A stretch of 32,873 bases of DNA from VFZN01 sp050249615 (GTDB taxonomy: Bacteria; Acidobacteriota; Vicinamibacteria; Vicinamibacterales; UBA2999): NCBI GenBank assembly GCA_050249615.1, contig JBFWQE010000054.1, positions 1 through 32,873 on the forward strand, in the 5' to 3' direction. The notes under the pieces are model-generated. The model saw only the letters and a program-made list of their open reading frames with translations, had not been told where the DNA came from and ran no database searches. Position numbers and translations under genes: made by a program. Below, piece after piece: positions 1 through 6,974 of the stretch (position 1 is the stretch's first letter; each line of letters opens with the position of its first letter).

Positions 1-103
1 GCAGCGTCCCGCCACGCGCGGCCGGCGCCTGCGCGGCAAGCCCGACGCCAAACGCCAGGCCCAGCCCGATGATCACGAGTCGCCGCATTCGATTCGCCCG
101 CAT
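1..103 (-). CDS. secreted protein, N-terminal fragment (runs off the window)
   Basis: Only the first 34 codons are in the window. The minus strand reads an Arg-rich start (MRANRMRRLVII) followed by a hydrophobic Gly/Leu/Ala segment and an AQA-like cleavage region, which is a standard Sec signal peptide. I chose the ATG at 103 because a GGAG lies 5 bp upstream; an in-frame ATG at 88 would give a shorter signal peptide. The gene lies downstream of the sulfite oxidase-like gene on the same strand, beyond an octamer array. A c-type cytochrome partner would be common in that position, but nothing in the visible residues identifies the family. Confidence 0.6.
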   Translation of the reverse strand, partial: MRANRMRRLVIIGLGLAFGVGLAAQAPAARGGTL

Positions 104-111
104 CCCAACTC

Positions 112-199
112 CAGAACCCGAGAACCTCAGAACCCCAGAACCCCAGAACCCGAGAACCTCAGAACCTGAGAACCCGAGAACCCGAGAACCCCAGAAGCC
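112..199. repeat. octamer tandem array, consensus SAGAACCY (11 units)
   Basis: Eleven contiguous 8-bp units (CAGAACCC, GAGAACCC, CAGAACCT and similar) fill the gap between the molybdoenzyme stop and the next gene. The minus strand carries G3-4 runs every 8 bp, so G-quadruplex formation is possible. The same family recurs at 5389-5538 and 18601-18665. Confidence 0.9.
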
Positions 200-205
200 C
201 GTAAC

Positions 206-1372
206 CTACCGAACCTCCACCCTGACACCGTCGTACTGGTTCCACAGGTAGCCAGACGGATTCCAGTGCGCCACGGCGGGTTGGGCATTGCCCTTGTCGT
301 CCGTCGCGCGCGAGAGGATGAGGTACGACTCGGCTCGCGTGGCCTCGAAGGCGAACTCGAAACGACGCCATGCGTAGCGCTGCTGCTCGCCGACGAGGCG
401 TGCCGCCTGCCACGTGGCACCGCTGTCGGTCGAGACGTCCACGCGCGCGATGTCCAGCTCACCGGCCCACGCGAAGCCCGCCACCGTGACGGCGCCGCGG
501 GGCAGCGTCGCGCCGTCGAGTGGCGTCGTGATCAGCGACTTCACGGCCAGGCCCGTGAGCGGCGCCATGTCGGCGGCTGCCACGGCGGCGCCAGGGGCGA
601 CGCGTTTCGAGGGGTATCTGTACGCCGTGGCGACCCAGAAACTGTCCGAAGGGGTTGCCGAGACCCGCAGGCTGGCGAGCCACTTCATCGCGTACGCGCC
701 CTCCCATCCGGGGATGATCGCGCGAAGCGGGAAGCCGTGCACCGGCGGAATCGGCTGCCCGTTCATCTCGTACGCGATCACGGTGTCCGGGTGCATCGCC
801 TTGTCGAGGGGCACCTGCCGCACGAAGGCCGGCATGGTCCCGAGCGGCTTGTCGGCGCCCTGCATGTGGACGAAGCGCGCCGAGCTCTTCGCGCCCGCCC
901 GCTTCAAGACATCGGCCAGCCTCACACCCGTCCAGCGCGCGGTCCCGACGGCGCCCTTCTGCCACTGGATGCCGGCCACGGGCGGCGTGAAGAAGGCGCG
1001 GCCGTTCCCCGCGCACTCCAGCGTCACGGTCACGGTCACGGCGGGCATGGCGCGCAACTCCGCGACCGGGAGCGCCAGCGGGGTTTCGACCTCCCCATCC
1101 ACCGTGAGCCGCCAGCCCGCCTCCTCGAGCGCAGGGGGCACCGGCAGATGCGACCGGACGTAGAAGTGCTCGACTGGCGTGATGAAGCTGTCGAGCAGCG
1201 CGACCGGGGTCTCGTAGTCCGGCGGTCGTAACGAAAGGCGGGTCAGCTTGTCCTTGCCCCAGGCATCGGCGGCGGGCGCCTGCGTGCCACGCGCGCGGGC
1301 TGCGGCCATCGGCGCCAGCGCGGCCGTGGCTCCCACGCGGCCCGCGAGCGCCATCAACTCACGTCGGGTCAT
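206..1372 (-). CDS. sulfite oxidase-like molybdopterin oxidoreductase, Tat-exported
   Basis: A 388-residue protein of the sulfite oxidase family (oxidoreductase molybdopterin-binding domain, then a Mo-co dimerisation domain). Residues 1-29 form a Tat-type signal (TRRELMALAG, then an Ala-rich stretch), so the enzyme should fold with cofactor and act in the periplasm. The Mo-ligand cysteine is C120 in the family motif LECAGNGR. The conserved HGFPLR and GWEGAYAMKWL segments follow, and the C-terminal Ig-like domain ends near WNQYDGVRVEVR. Family members oxidise sulfite or related substrates and pass electrons to cytochrome c; the substrate here cannot be told from sequence. The ATG has no Shine-Dalgarno but has TACAAT 6 bp upstream. 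The SUOX family is clear, the exact activity is inferred. Confidence 0.9.
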   Translation of the reverse strand: MTRRELMALAGRVGATAALAPMAAARARGTQAPAADAWGKDKLTRLSLRPPDYETPVALLDSFITPVEHFYVRSHLPVPPALEEAGWRLTVDGEVETPLALPVAELRAMPAVTVTVTLECAGNGRAFFTPPVAGIQWQKGAVGTARWTGVRLADVLKRAGAKSSARFVHMQGADKPLGTMPAFVRQVPLDKAMHPDTVIAYEMNGQPIPPVHGFPLRAIIPGWEGAYAMKWLASLRVSATPSDSFWVATAYRYPSKRVAPGAAVAAADMAPLTGLAVKSLITTPLDGATLPRGAVTVAGFAWAGELDIARVDVSTDSGATWQAARLVGEQQRYAWRRFEFAFEATRAESYLILSRATDDKGNAQPAVAHWNPSGYLWNQYDGVRVEVR

Positions 1373-1378
1373 CCAGCG

Positions 1379-1384
1379 ATTGTA
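1379..1384 (-). promoter_or_regulatory. -10 element (TACAAT) for a probable leaderless mRNA
   Basis: TACAAT on the minus strand lies 6 bp before the ATG of the sulfite oxidase-like gene, so transcription should start at or beside the start codon. No Shine-Dalgarno and no TTGACA-like -35 are visible. The large palindrome starts 2 bp upstream. Confidence 0.5.
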
Positions 1385-1386
1385 GC

Positions 1387-1476
1387 GGGGCCTGGCACGG
1401 ATGCCCCGAAAATGCTGCAGGTTCTGCGCTCAAGCGCAAGAACTGCAGCGTTTTCGGGGCATCCGTGCCAGGCCCC
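1387..1476. repeat. long palindrome, two 43-bp arms with a 4-nt loop
   Basis: Arms 1387-1429 and 1434-1476 are reverse complements apart from a few positions (one T/C, and a one-base shift near the loop). Outer ends read GGGGCCTGGCACGGATGCCC and its complement; the loop is TCAA. It abuts the TAG stop of the LytTR regulator and the -10 of the molybdoenzyme gene. It could act as a terminator in either direction. The form (a perfect imperfect-tipped palindrome with a GGGGCCTGGCAC end) resembles REP/MITE elements mobilised by REP-associated tyrosine transposases, but no transposase is nearby. Confidence 0.85.
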
Positions 1477-2210
1477 TACCCCTCGAGCCTGTCGAGGACC
1501 TGCCGCCAGCGGCGGCGGGCGACGGGGACGGTCTGGCCATTGGCCAGCAGCACCTCCCCGGTCCCGTCGGGAAAGGGACGCGCCTCGCGCACGGCGTCGA
1601 GGTGGACGATGACCGTGCGAGACACCTGGCAGAAGCGCTTCGGATCCAGCCGGCGGGCCAGCGCGGCCAGCGTGGGCTGCATGGTCAGCTGCTCGGTCGA
1701 AGTCGCCAGGCGCGTGACACCTTCATCGAACGTGAAGGCGACGACGTCGGCCAGGGGCACGACCTTGTAGCGCGCGCCGCGGCGCGCGAGGAAGCGTATC
1801 GGGGCCAGGGCCTCTTGTGCGGCGCTGCCGTCCACGTCCCGGCTGGCGTCTCGATGCGCCGAGTGGCGCACCCGGTCCAGGGCCGTGGCGAGGCGCGCGC
1901 GATTGACCGGCTTCAGCAGGTAGTCGGTGGCCGACAGCTCGAAGGCGTCCACGGCGTGCTGGTCGAAGGCGGTGCAGAAGACGATGGCCGGGCGCGGACG
2001 GCCAAGCGAGGCTGCCACGTCGAGCCCCGAGGCGCCGGGCATCTGGATGTCGAGGAACACCACGTCCGGCGCGAGCTCCGCGATGCGCTCGGCCGCCTGC
2101 ACACCATCCTCCGCCTCGCCCACGACCTCCACGTCGGCATGCGCCGCCAGCAGCTGCTTCAGCCGCTCGCGTGCCGGCTGCTCATCGTCCACGAGAAGGA
2201 CCCGCATCAT
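1476..2210 (-). CDS. LytTR-family response regulator
   Basis: A 244-residue regulator of the LytR/AlgR type. Residues 1-120 are a receiver domain: acidic pair D8/D9, phospho-acceptor D54 in VFLDIQMP, a Thr/Ala switch region, and K100 in the DYLLKPV motif. Residues about 140-244 are a LytTR DNA-binding domain (ARRGARYKVVPLADVVAF, then CQVSRTVIVHLDAV). It starts 19 bp after the REC-PP2C gene with a GGAG about 10 bp upstream; ATG ATG offers a second start one codon in. As the last gene of the kinase operon it should be the transcriptional output of the cognate LytS-type kinase. Targets are unknown. Confidence 0.93.
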   Translation of the reverse strand: MMRVLLVDDEQPARERLKQLLAAHADVEVVGEAEDGVQAAERIAELAPDVVFLDIQMPGASGLDVAASLGRPRPAIVFCTAFDQHAVDAFELSATDYLLKPVNRARLATALDRVRHSAHRDASRDVDGSAAQEALAPIRFLARRGARYKVVPLADVVAFTFDEGVTRLATSTEQLTMQPTLAALARRLDPKRFCQVSRTVIVHLDAVREARPFPDGTGEVLLANGQTVPVARRRWRQVLDRLEG

Positions 2211-2229
2211 CGCAACCCGCTCTCCGGTA

Positions 2230-3330
2230 TCACGTCTCCGACTTCACCACGAGCACCGTCACGTCATCCTGCTGCTGGCGCGGCCCGCGATGCTGCCGGA
2301 CCGCACCCAGGAGCGCCGCGCAGAGTTCGGCGGCCGTGCGGGACGCGTGCGCGGCCACGAGGGCCTCCACTCGTTCTGCGCCGAATTCGGCGTCGGCGGT
2401 GTCCAGTGCCTCGATCACACCGTCCGAGAATGCCACGAACACGCTTTCGGGCGGCAGGATCGCGTGCAGCGCCTCGAAGCGTGCCGTGTCCATCAAGCCC
2501 AGGGCCGGGCCCGATGACGCCAGCGGCCTCGCGCCGGATGTCCCCGGAGTGAAGACGAGCGGCGCCGGATGGCCGGCGTTGACGAGCGTCAGCGTCCGCG
2601 AGCCCGCGTCGAGCGTGCCGTAGACGAGCGTCGCATAGCGCTGGCCCTCCGTCGACGCGAAGACATCGGCGTTCAGCGCACCCGCCAGGGGGGCCGGCTG
2701 GAGCCGCGCGTGCCGCGCGGCCGTCTGCACGCGCCCCTGCACGGCGGTGGCCACCAGCCCCGCCGCCACGCCCTTGCCGGAGACGTCGCCGAGCAGCACG
2801 CCCCATCGGCCCTCGTCGAGCGCGAAGACATCGTAGAAGTCGCCGCCCACGCCCCGCGCCGGCAGGGACGCCGCTGCGCAGTCGAATCCCGGAATGGCCG
2901 GCAGCGCGCCCGGCCACATGTCGGCTTGCAGGGCCGAGGCCGTCGCCACCTCGCGCTCGAGGAAGCTCTGGCGCGACAGGCGTTCGCGAATGCGCTCGAT
3001 CGTGGCGGCGAGCCGCGGCCGGCTGACGGGTTTCAGCAGGTAGTCGATGGCATCGCAGGCGAACGCCTCGAGCGCATAGCGCTCGTAGGCCGTCGCGAAG
3101 ACGATGAACGGCCGCGGCTCGGGCAGGGACGCGGCCAGCGTCGTGCCACGCACCTCCGGCATCTCGATGTCGAGGAACAGCACGTCGGGGCGCCGCTCGC
3201 GCACGAGGTCGTACACCTCGAGGGCGCTGCCGGCCTCGCCCACCACGCTCACGCCGCCCGCGTCCTCGAGGAGGCGGCGCAGCCTGGCGCGTGCCGGCGG
3301 CTCGTCGTCCACGACGATCGCGCGGATCAT
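2230..3330 (-). CDS. response regulator with SpoIIE-type PP2C phosphatase output
   Basis: A 366-residue protein with a receiver domain (residues 1-120: D8/D9, D54 in LFLDIEMP, K100 in DYLLKPV) joined to a SpoIIE/RsbU-like serine phosphatase domain (about 130-366: GGDFYD at 162-167, GDVSGKG at 181-187, a later FSDGVIEA). Such proteins dephosphorylate STAS anti-anti-sigma proteins when the receiver is phosphorylated. The ATG overlaps the kinase stop (ATGA), showing translational coupling. Its receiver is unusually LytTR-like and very similar to the REC of the next gene, suggesting duplication within the operon and a swapped output. No STAS or anti-sigma gene is visible nearby, so its substrate must be encoded elsewhere. 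Confidence 0.92.
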   Translation of the reverse strand: MIRAIVVDDEPPARARLRRLLEDAGGVSVVGEAGSALEVYDLVRERRPDVLFLDIEMPEVRGTTLAASLPEPRPFIVFATAYERYALEAFACDAIDYLLKPVSRPRLAATIERIRERLSRQSFLEREVATASALQADMWPGALPAIPGFDCAAASLPARGVGGDFYDVFALDEGRWGVLLGDVSGKGVAAGLVATAVQGRVQTAARHARLQPAPLAGALNADVFASTEGQRYATLVYGTLDAGSRTLTLVNAGHPAPLVFTPGTSGARPLASSGPALGLMDTARFEALHAILPPESVFVAFSDGVIEALDTADAEFGAERVEALVAAHASRTAAELCAALLGAVRQHRGPRQQQDDVTVLVVKSET

Positions 3331-5273
3331 GCGGCCACCCGCGCCATCGGCATCGTGATCCTGGCGATGGTGACGCCGGCCTCGTGGTCCCGGATGAGCG
3401 CCAGCTCCGCCCGGTCGCCAAAGTGGCCCGCAAGCCGCTCGCGCACGCTCCGCAGGCCGAATCCCTCGCCGTCCGGCGGCAGCGAGCGCGCGTGGCCGGG
3501 CCCCGGACCGTTGTCGCGCACCTCGAGCCGGATCTCGCCGCCCGCGGCGCGCACCACGACCTCGATGCGCCCGGGCCCACGCGTCTGCGACACGCCGTGC
3601 TTCACGGCGTTCTCGATGAGCGTCTGCAGCAGCATCGACGGCACGGGCGGGGCCGGGGAGGCAATGGCCGCGTCGACCACGCACGTCAGCCGCGGCCCGA
3701 ACCGGGCGCGCTCCACGTCGAGATAGGCGCGCGCGAACGCCAGTTCCTGGTCGAGCGGCGCCCACTCGGAATCGGACCGGCGGAGCGTGTATCGGAACAC
3801 TTCCGCGAGCTGCTCGACGGCCTCGTCCGCCCGGCCGGGATCGGTGTGGATGAGCGACGCGATGGCGTTGAGCGCGTTGAACAGGAAGTGCGGGTTGATC
3901 TGCGCGCGCAGCGCCTTGAGCTCGGAGCGGCTGGTCTGGAGCCGCAGTTCCTGCGCCACCAGTTCCTGCTCCTGGCGCTTGTGCTGCAGCCGGATGGTCT
4001 CGAGCATGAACCCGAAGACGCTGGCCAGCGAGCGCAGCATCAGCAGGTCCTCGCTGAGCAGGCGGCGGGCGTTGGGGCCGCCGCGCACGGCAAACCTCAC
4101 GCGGCCCCCGGATGGCGTGGAGGCCTCGACTTCGGCCACCGGGCCGTCCGGAGCGGGCGTGTCGTCCAGATGGATGGTGATGGGGGCGGTGAAGATTTCC
4201 GCGAGCCTCCGCTCGGCCTCGGTGACCAGCGTCGCCTCGCTGGTCGCCGGCTGCATGGCGCCGAGCAGGTGCTTGACCGCGTCCACGGCAGTGAACTCGC
4301 GTCCGAACCAGAGGCGGTCGAGCCCGCTCGACATCGTCCGCCACAACCATGGCAGCAGCATCGCCGGCGGCGCCAGGACGGCCGCCGCGAGCCACGGGCG
4401 GAGCGGGCCCGACGGCAGCGCCTCGACGAACGGCTGCGCGACGGCGAAGCCCAGTCCGAGGGCGACGATCATCGTGACCAGCATCAGGCCGCGCTTGATG
4501 ACCAGGTCGTAGAACTCGAACCGGTTCTCGAAGTACATCGCCACTGCGAGGAACAGGACCGGCGCGGAGCGCGAGATGCGCCGGAAGATCTCGACGAGCA
4601 GCGTGCGATCGTCCAGGATGGCCGCGGTGACGAAGACCACCGTCAGCAAGAAGAAGAGCGACAGCATGGCGTTGCCGAGCCGGTGCTGGCGCCTCGAGTG
4701 CTCGTGCGCGCGCCGGCCGAGCATGACGATCGTCGAATAGAGGCTCGTCGCCGAGAACAGCACGCCGAAGGTGACGCCGATCGTCCGGCCGAACGGCTCG
4801 GGCCGCGCCCAGAGATCGAAGGCCCCGCCGATGAGGAAGAGGCCCGCGGCCGGGCTGATGACGTACATCACCCAGATCGGCCACCGCCACCAGGCCGGCT
4901 CCACCTTCGGCACCGCACAGCCGGTCGCTGGTTCGCGTCCGTGCACGTGCTCGCGATAGACCACGTGCATGATGAGCGGCGGGAAGACGAATGCGAGCAC
5001 GAACACCGCGAGGTCCAGCCAGTTGGACGACTCGTACGGGCGCCCGCCGACGGCCAGGAGCCGGAACTCGGCCGCTGCGTTCAGCGCGAACCAGATGGTG
5101 CAGACGACGAACATCGTCAGGCTGACGCCATCCAGCCGGGTGCGTCCCGCCGGGCGGCCAACGCCGAGACCCCAGACCGGGTACGCCTGGCGCAGCGTCA
5201 TCAGGGTCGCCGAGCCGTAGGCAAAGGCGCCGAACATGCAGACGACGAGGAACGCCAGGCGGACCGCGGTCAT
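3327..5273 (-). CDS. LytS/YehU-type membrane sensor histidine kinase
   Basis: A 648-residue kinase. The N-terminal ~270 residues contain several hydrophobic segments (multi-pass sensor), followed by a GAF-like linker and helical region. The His_kinase domain (PF06580 type) has the phospho-acceptor H462 in QINPHFLFNALNAI, then the N-box LIENAVKHG and the G-box motifs VRDNGPGPG and GFGLRSVRERL. This kinase class pairs with LytTR regulators, matching the two downstream genes. The stop overlaps the start of the REC-PP2C gene. No Shine-Dalgarno is seen; TAAACT lies 9 bp before the ATG. The signal sensed cannot be inferred. Confidence 0.93.
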   Translation of the reverse strand: MTAVRLAFLVVCMFGAFAYGSATLMTLRQAYPVWGLGVGRPAGRTRLDGVSLTMFVVCTIWFALNAAAEFRLLAVGGRPYESSNWLDLAVFVLAFVFPPLIMHVVYREHVHGREPATGCAVPKVEPAWWRWPIWVMYVISPAAGLFLIGGAFDLWARPEPFGRTIGVTFGVLFSATSLYSTIVMLGRRAHEHSRRQHRLGNAMLSLFFLLTVVFVTAAILDDRTLLVEIFRRISRSAPVLFLAVAMYFENRFEFYDLVIKRGLMLVTMIVALGLGFAVAQPFVEALPSGPLRPWLAAAVLAPPAMLLPWLWRTMSSGLDRLWFGREFTAVDAVKHLLGAMQPATSEATLVTEAERRLAEIFTAPITIHLDDTPAPDGPVAEVEASTPSGGRVRFAVRGGPNARRLLSEDLLMLRSLASVFGFMLETIRLQHKRQEQELVAQELRLQTSRSELKALRAQINPHFLFNALNAIASLIHTDPGRADEAVEQLAEVFRYTLRRSDSEWAPLDQELAFARAYLDVERARFGPRLTCVVDAAIASPAPPVPSMLLQTLIENAVKHGVSQTRGPGRIEVVVRAAGGEIRLEVRDNGPGPGHARSLPPDGEGFGLRSVRERLAGHFGDRAELALIRDHEAGVTIARITMPMARVAA

Positions 5274-5282
5274 CGCTGACGT

Positions 5283-5288
5283 AGTTTA
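5283..5288 (-). promoter_or_regulatory. -10-like element (TAAACT) of the kinase operon
   Basis: TAAACT lies 9 bp upstream of the kinase ATG on the minus strand, giving a leader of a few bases at most. No clear -35. Confidence 0.35.
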
Positions 5289-5379
5289 CGGTGCCGGTCC
5301 CGCGCCGGATCTGCCGCAAGCCCCGGCCGGCGGCCCCGGGCCGCCGGATGGCCGAACCCGGGCCCCGGACGGTATCGGC

Positions 5380-5385
5380 TACAGT
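5380..5385 (+). promoter_or_regulatory. possible -10 (TACAGT) upstream of gluQ
   Basis: TACAGT is the only -10-like hexamer I see before the octamer array that leads into gluQ. If used, the whole array would be in the 5' leader. No -35 is recognisable. Confidence 0.3.
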
Positions 5386-5388
5386 GTG

Positions 5389-5538
5389 CCCCCGAACCCC
5401 CGAACCCCAGAACCCCCGAACCCCCGAACCCCAGAACCCCCGAACCCCCGAACCCCAGAACCCGAACCCCAGAACCCGAGAACCCGAGAACCCGAGAACC
5501 CCAGAACCCGAGAACCCCAGAACCCGAGAACCCGAGAC
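5389..5538. repeat. octamer array (AACCCCCG / AACCCCAG / AACCCGAG), about 18 units
   Basis: Eight-bp units run from the likely promoter to within 10 bp of the gluQ start codon. One unit is 2 bp short. The left part favours AACCCCCG and AACCCCAG, the right part AACCCGAG, so the array grew in blocks. The minus strand is G-rich with runs of 3-5 G. No Shine-Dalgarno can be found between it and the GTG. Confidence 0.9.
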
Positions 5539-5547
5539 CCCCAAGCC

Positions 5548-6369
5548 GTGCTGACCCGCTTCGCCCCCGCCCCCACCGGTTTCCTCCACCTGGGCCACGT
5601 CGTCAACGCGCTGTACGTGTGGGGTTACGCGCGGGAGGCGGGTGGGCGAGTGCTCCTGCGCATCGAGGATCACGACCGGCAACGAAGCCGACCAGAGTAC
5701 GAGCGCGCCATTCTCGAGGATCTGGCGTGGCTGGGATTCGAGCCGGATGGTCAGCCGGTCCGCCAGAGCGACCGAGCGGAGGTGTACCGCGCCGCGCTTG
5801 CGCGGCTGGTGGAGCAGGGCCTGGTCTACGGCTGCTCGTGCACGAGGGCGGACCTGCAGCAGGTGCCAGCCGGTCCGGGTGGTGAGCGTCGATACCCGGG
5901 CACCTGTCGAAGCCGCGGCCTGGGCCTGGAGGAGGGCCTCGGCTGGCGCGTGCGGATGGCGCCGGGAGAAGAGCGGTTCGATGACCACCTGCTCGGCCCA
6001 CAGGCGCAGGATCCTTCGGCGCAATGCGGGGACCTGCTCCTTCGCGACCGGCTGGGCAACTGGACCTATCAGTTCGCCGTGGTCGCGGACGATTGCGGGC
6101 AGCAGATCACCGACGTGATTCGCGGGGTGGATCTGCTCGCCTCAACGGGGCGGCAGATCCGGCTGGCCCGCCTGCTCGGGCGGGACACGCCGCCGCGCTT
6201 CGCGCACCATCCGCTGGTGATGAAATCGGCGACGGAGAAGCTGAGCAAGTCCGACGGCGACACGGGTGTCCGCGACCTGCGCGCCGCCGGATGGTCAGCC
6301 GCCCAGGTACTGGCCAAGGCCAGGGCGCTCGTGCCCTGGCGGATTCCACCTGAGACCCCTGAGATCTGA
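5548..6369 (+). CDS. gluQ: glutamyl-Q tRNA(Asp) synthetase
   Basis: A 273-residue class I synthetase-like protein lacking the anticodon-binding domain, the hallmark of GluQ-RS (YadB), which adds glutamate to queuosine at position 34 of tRNA(Asp). Visible motifs: RFAPAPTGFLHLGHV (HIGH signature), a zinc-binding CSC ... Y ... TC arrangement near residues 90-117, and KLSKSDGD (KMSKS). I start at GTG 5548 because the family begins at this RFAPxPTG segment. The open frame continues upstream to 5236, but only through the repeat array, giving an implausible Pro/Arg/Glu repeat. There is no Shine-Dalgarno. The C-terminus is short, ending just after a Pro-rich tail beside another array. Confidence 0.9.
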   Translation: MLTRFAPAPTGFLHLGHVVNALYVWGYAREAGGRVLLRIEDHDRQRSRPEYERAILEDLAWLGFEPDGQPVRQSDRAEVYRAALARLVEQGLVYGCSCTRADLQQVPAGPGGERRYPGTCRSRGLGLEEGLGWRVRMAPGEERFDDHLLGPQAQDPSAQCGDLLLRDRLGNWTYQFAVVADDCGQQITDVIRGVDLLASTGRQIRLARLLGRDTPPRFAHHPLVMKSATEKLSKSDGDTGVRDLRAAGWSAAQVLAKARALVPWRIPPETPEI

Positions 6370-6473
6370 GGTCGCGAGGTCTTGAGGTCTTGGGGTCTTG
6401 GGGTCTTGGGGTCCTGGGGATCCCGGGCCCCAGGTCCCAGGCCCCGACTCCCAATCCCCACGCCCCGCACGCA
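6370..6473. repeat. inverted pair of octamer-like arrays (GGTCTTGG / CCCCAGGT)
   Basis: Immediately after the gluQ TGA, GGTCTTGG-type units repeat about six times; after a GGATCCCGGG centre, a degenerate complementary array (CCCCAGGTCCCAGG and on) follows. The two halves can pair into an imperfect hairpin that could end gluQ transcription. Confidence 0.75.
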
Positions 6474-6482
6474 CCGTCGAGC

Positions 6483-6488
6483 TATACT
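6483..6488 (+). promoter_or_regulatory. -10 element (TATACT) for the GYD gene
   Basis: TATACT lies about 77 bp before the GYD start codon. Unlike many genes here this one has both a leader and a good Shine-Dalgarno. Confidence 0.45.
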
Positions 6489-6564
6489 CGCGGACTCCGG
6501 GTGAAGGTTGCTCCGCCCGACTCCACCCGTCGTCACGGCGGTCCTCGATTCTCGGGAGGTGCTC

Positions 6565-6885
6565 ATGCCGAAGTACCTGCTCCAGGCCAGCTACAACGCG
6601 GAAGGTGTCCGTGGCGTCATGAAGGAGGGCGGCTCGAAGCGCGAGGCCGCCGCGCGGGCGCTCGTCGAGTCGCTTGGCGGCACGATCGAAGCGTTCTACT
6701 TCGCCCACGGCGACGCCGACGTCGTCGTCATCTGCGAGTTCCCCACGCAGGCCGCCGGTCTGGCCGCGGTGATGGCGGTCAACGCGTCGGGGCTCGTCAC
6801 GGGGAAGACGACACCGCTCATCAGCTCGGCGGAAATGGATGCCGCCGCGAAGATGACCGGGACCTACCGCGCCCCTGGCGCGTGA
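6565..6885 (+). CDS. GYD domain protein
   Basis: A 106-residue small cytoplasmic protein matching the GYD family (PF08734): MPKYLLQASY at the start, then a Gly-rich helix region, a central FAHGDADVVVICEFP strand and a C-terminal LISSAEMDAA segment. The family adopts a ferredoxin-like fold similar to dimeric alpha/beta-barrel proteins; its role is unknown. ATG 6565 is chosen because GGGAGG lies 6 bp upstream; an in-frame ATG at 6508 has no such signal. It stands alone between gluQ and a convergent deacylase gene. Confidence 0.88.
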   Translation: MPKYLLQASYNAEGVRGVMKEGGSKREAAARALVESLGGTIEAFYFAHGDADVVVICEFPTQAAGLAAVMAVNASGLVTGKTTPLISSAEMDAAAKMTGTYRAPGA

Positions 6886-6889
6886 TCGG

Positions 6890-6974
6890 CTGTCACGGGA
6901 ACACGAAGGACGCGGAACTGCGGTTTCCTTCGTGCTTCCCATCGTGTTCTTCGTGCGCGTCGTGTTCCCGCTGA
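6890..6974. repeat. inverted repeat between convergent genes (CACGAAG / CTTCGTG family)
   Basis: The left part reads CGGGAACACGAAGGACGCGG and the right part is a longer complementary series (CCTTCGTG, CGTGTTCTTCGTG, CGTCGTGTTCCCG). It fills the gap between the GYD and deacylase stops and could form a hairpin terminating both. Confidence 0.75.

Noticed and set aside
3291..5279. A 662-codon + strand frame opposite the kinase
   Set aside because: High-GC antisense frame; Arg/Asp/His-rich translation with no similarity, while the minus strand encodes full kinase motifs.
5236..5547. In-frame N-terminal extension of gluQ
   Set aside because: It translates the octamer array into a Pro/Arg/Glu/Asn repeat and overlaps the kinase 5' end; GluQ-RS proteins start at the RFAPxPTG segment.
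2230..6024. A 1264-codon frame on the minus strand spanning the PP2C regulator and beyond
   Set aside because: Only the part from ATG 3330 has family similarity; the upstream part is out of frame with the kinase and runs through the octamer array and antisense to gluQ.
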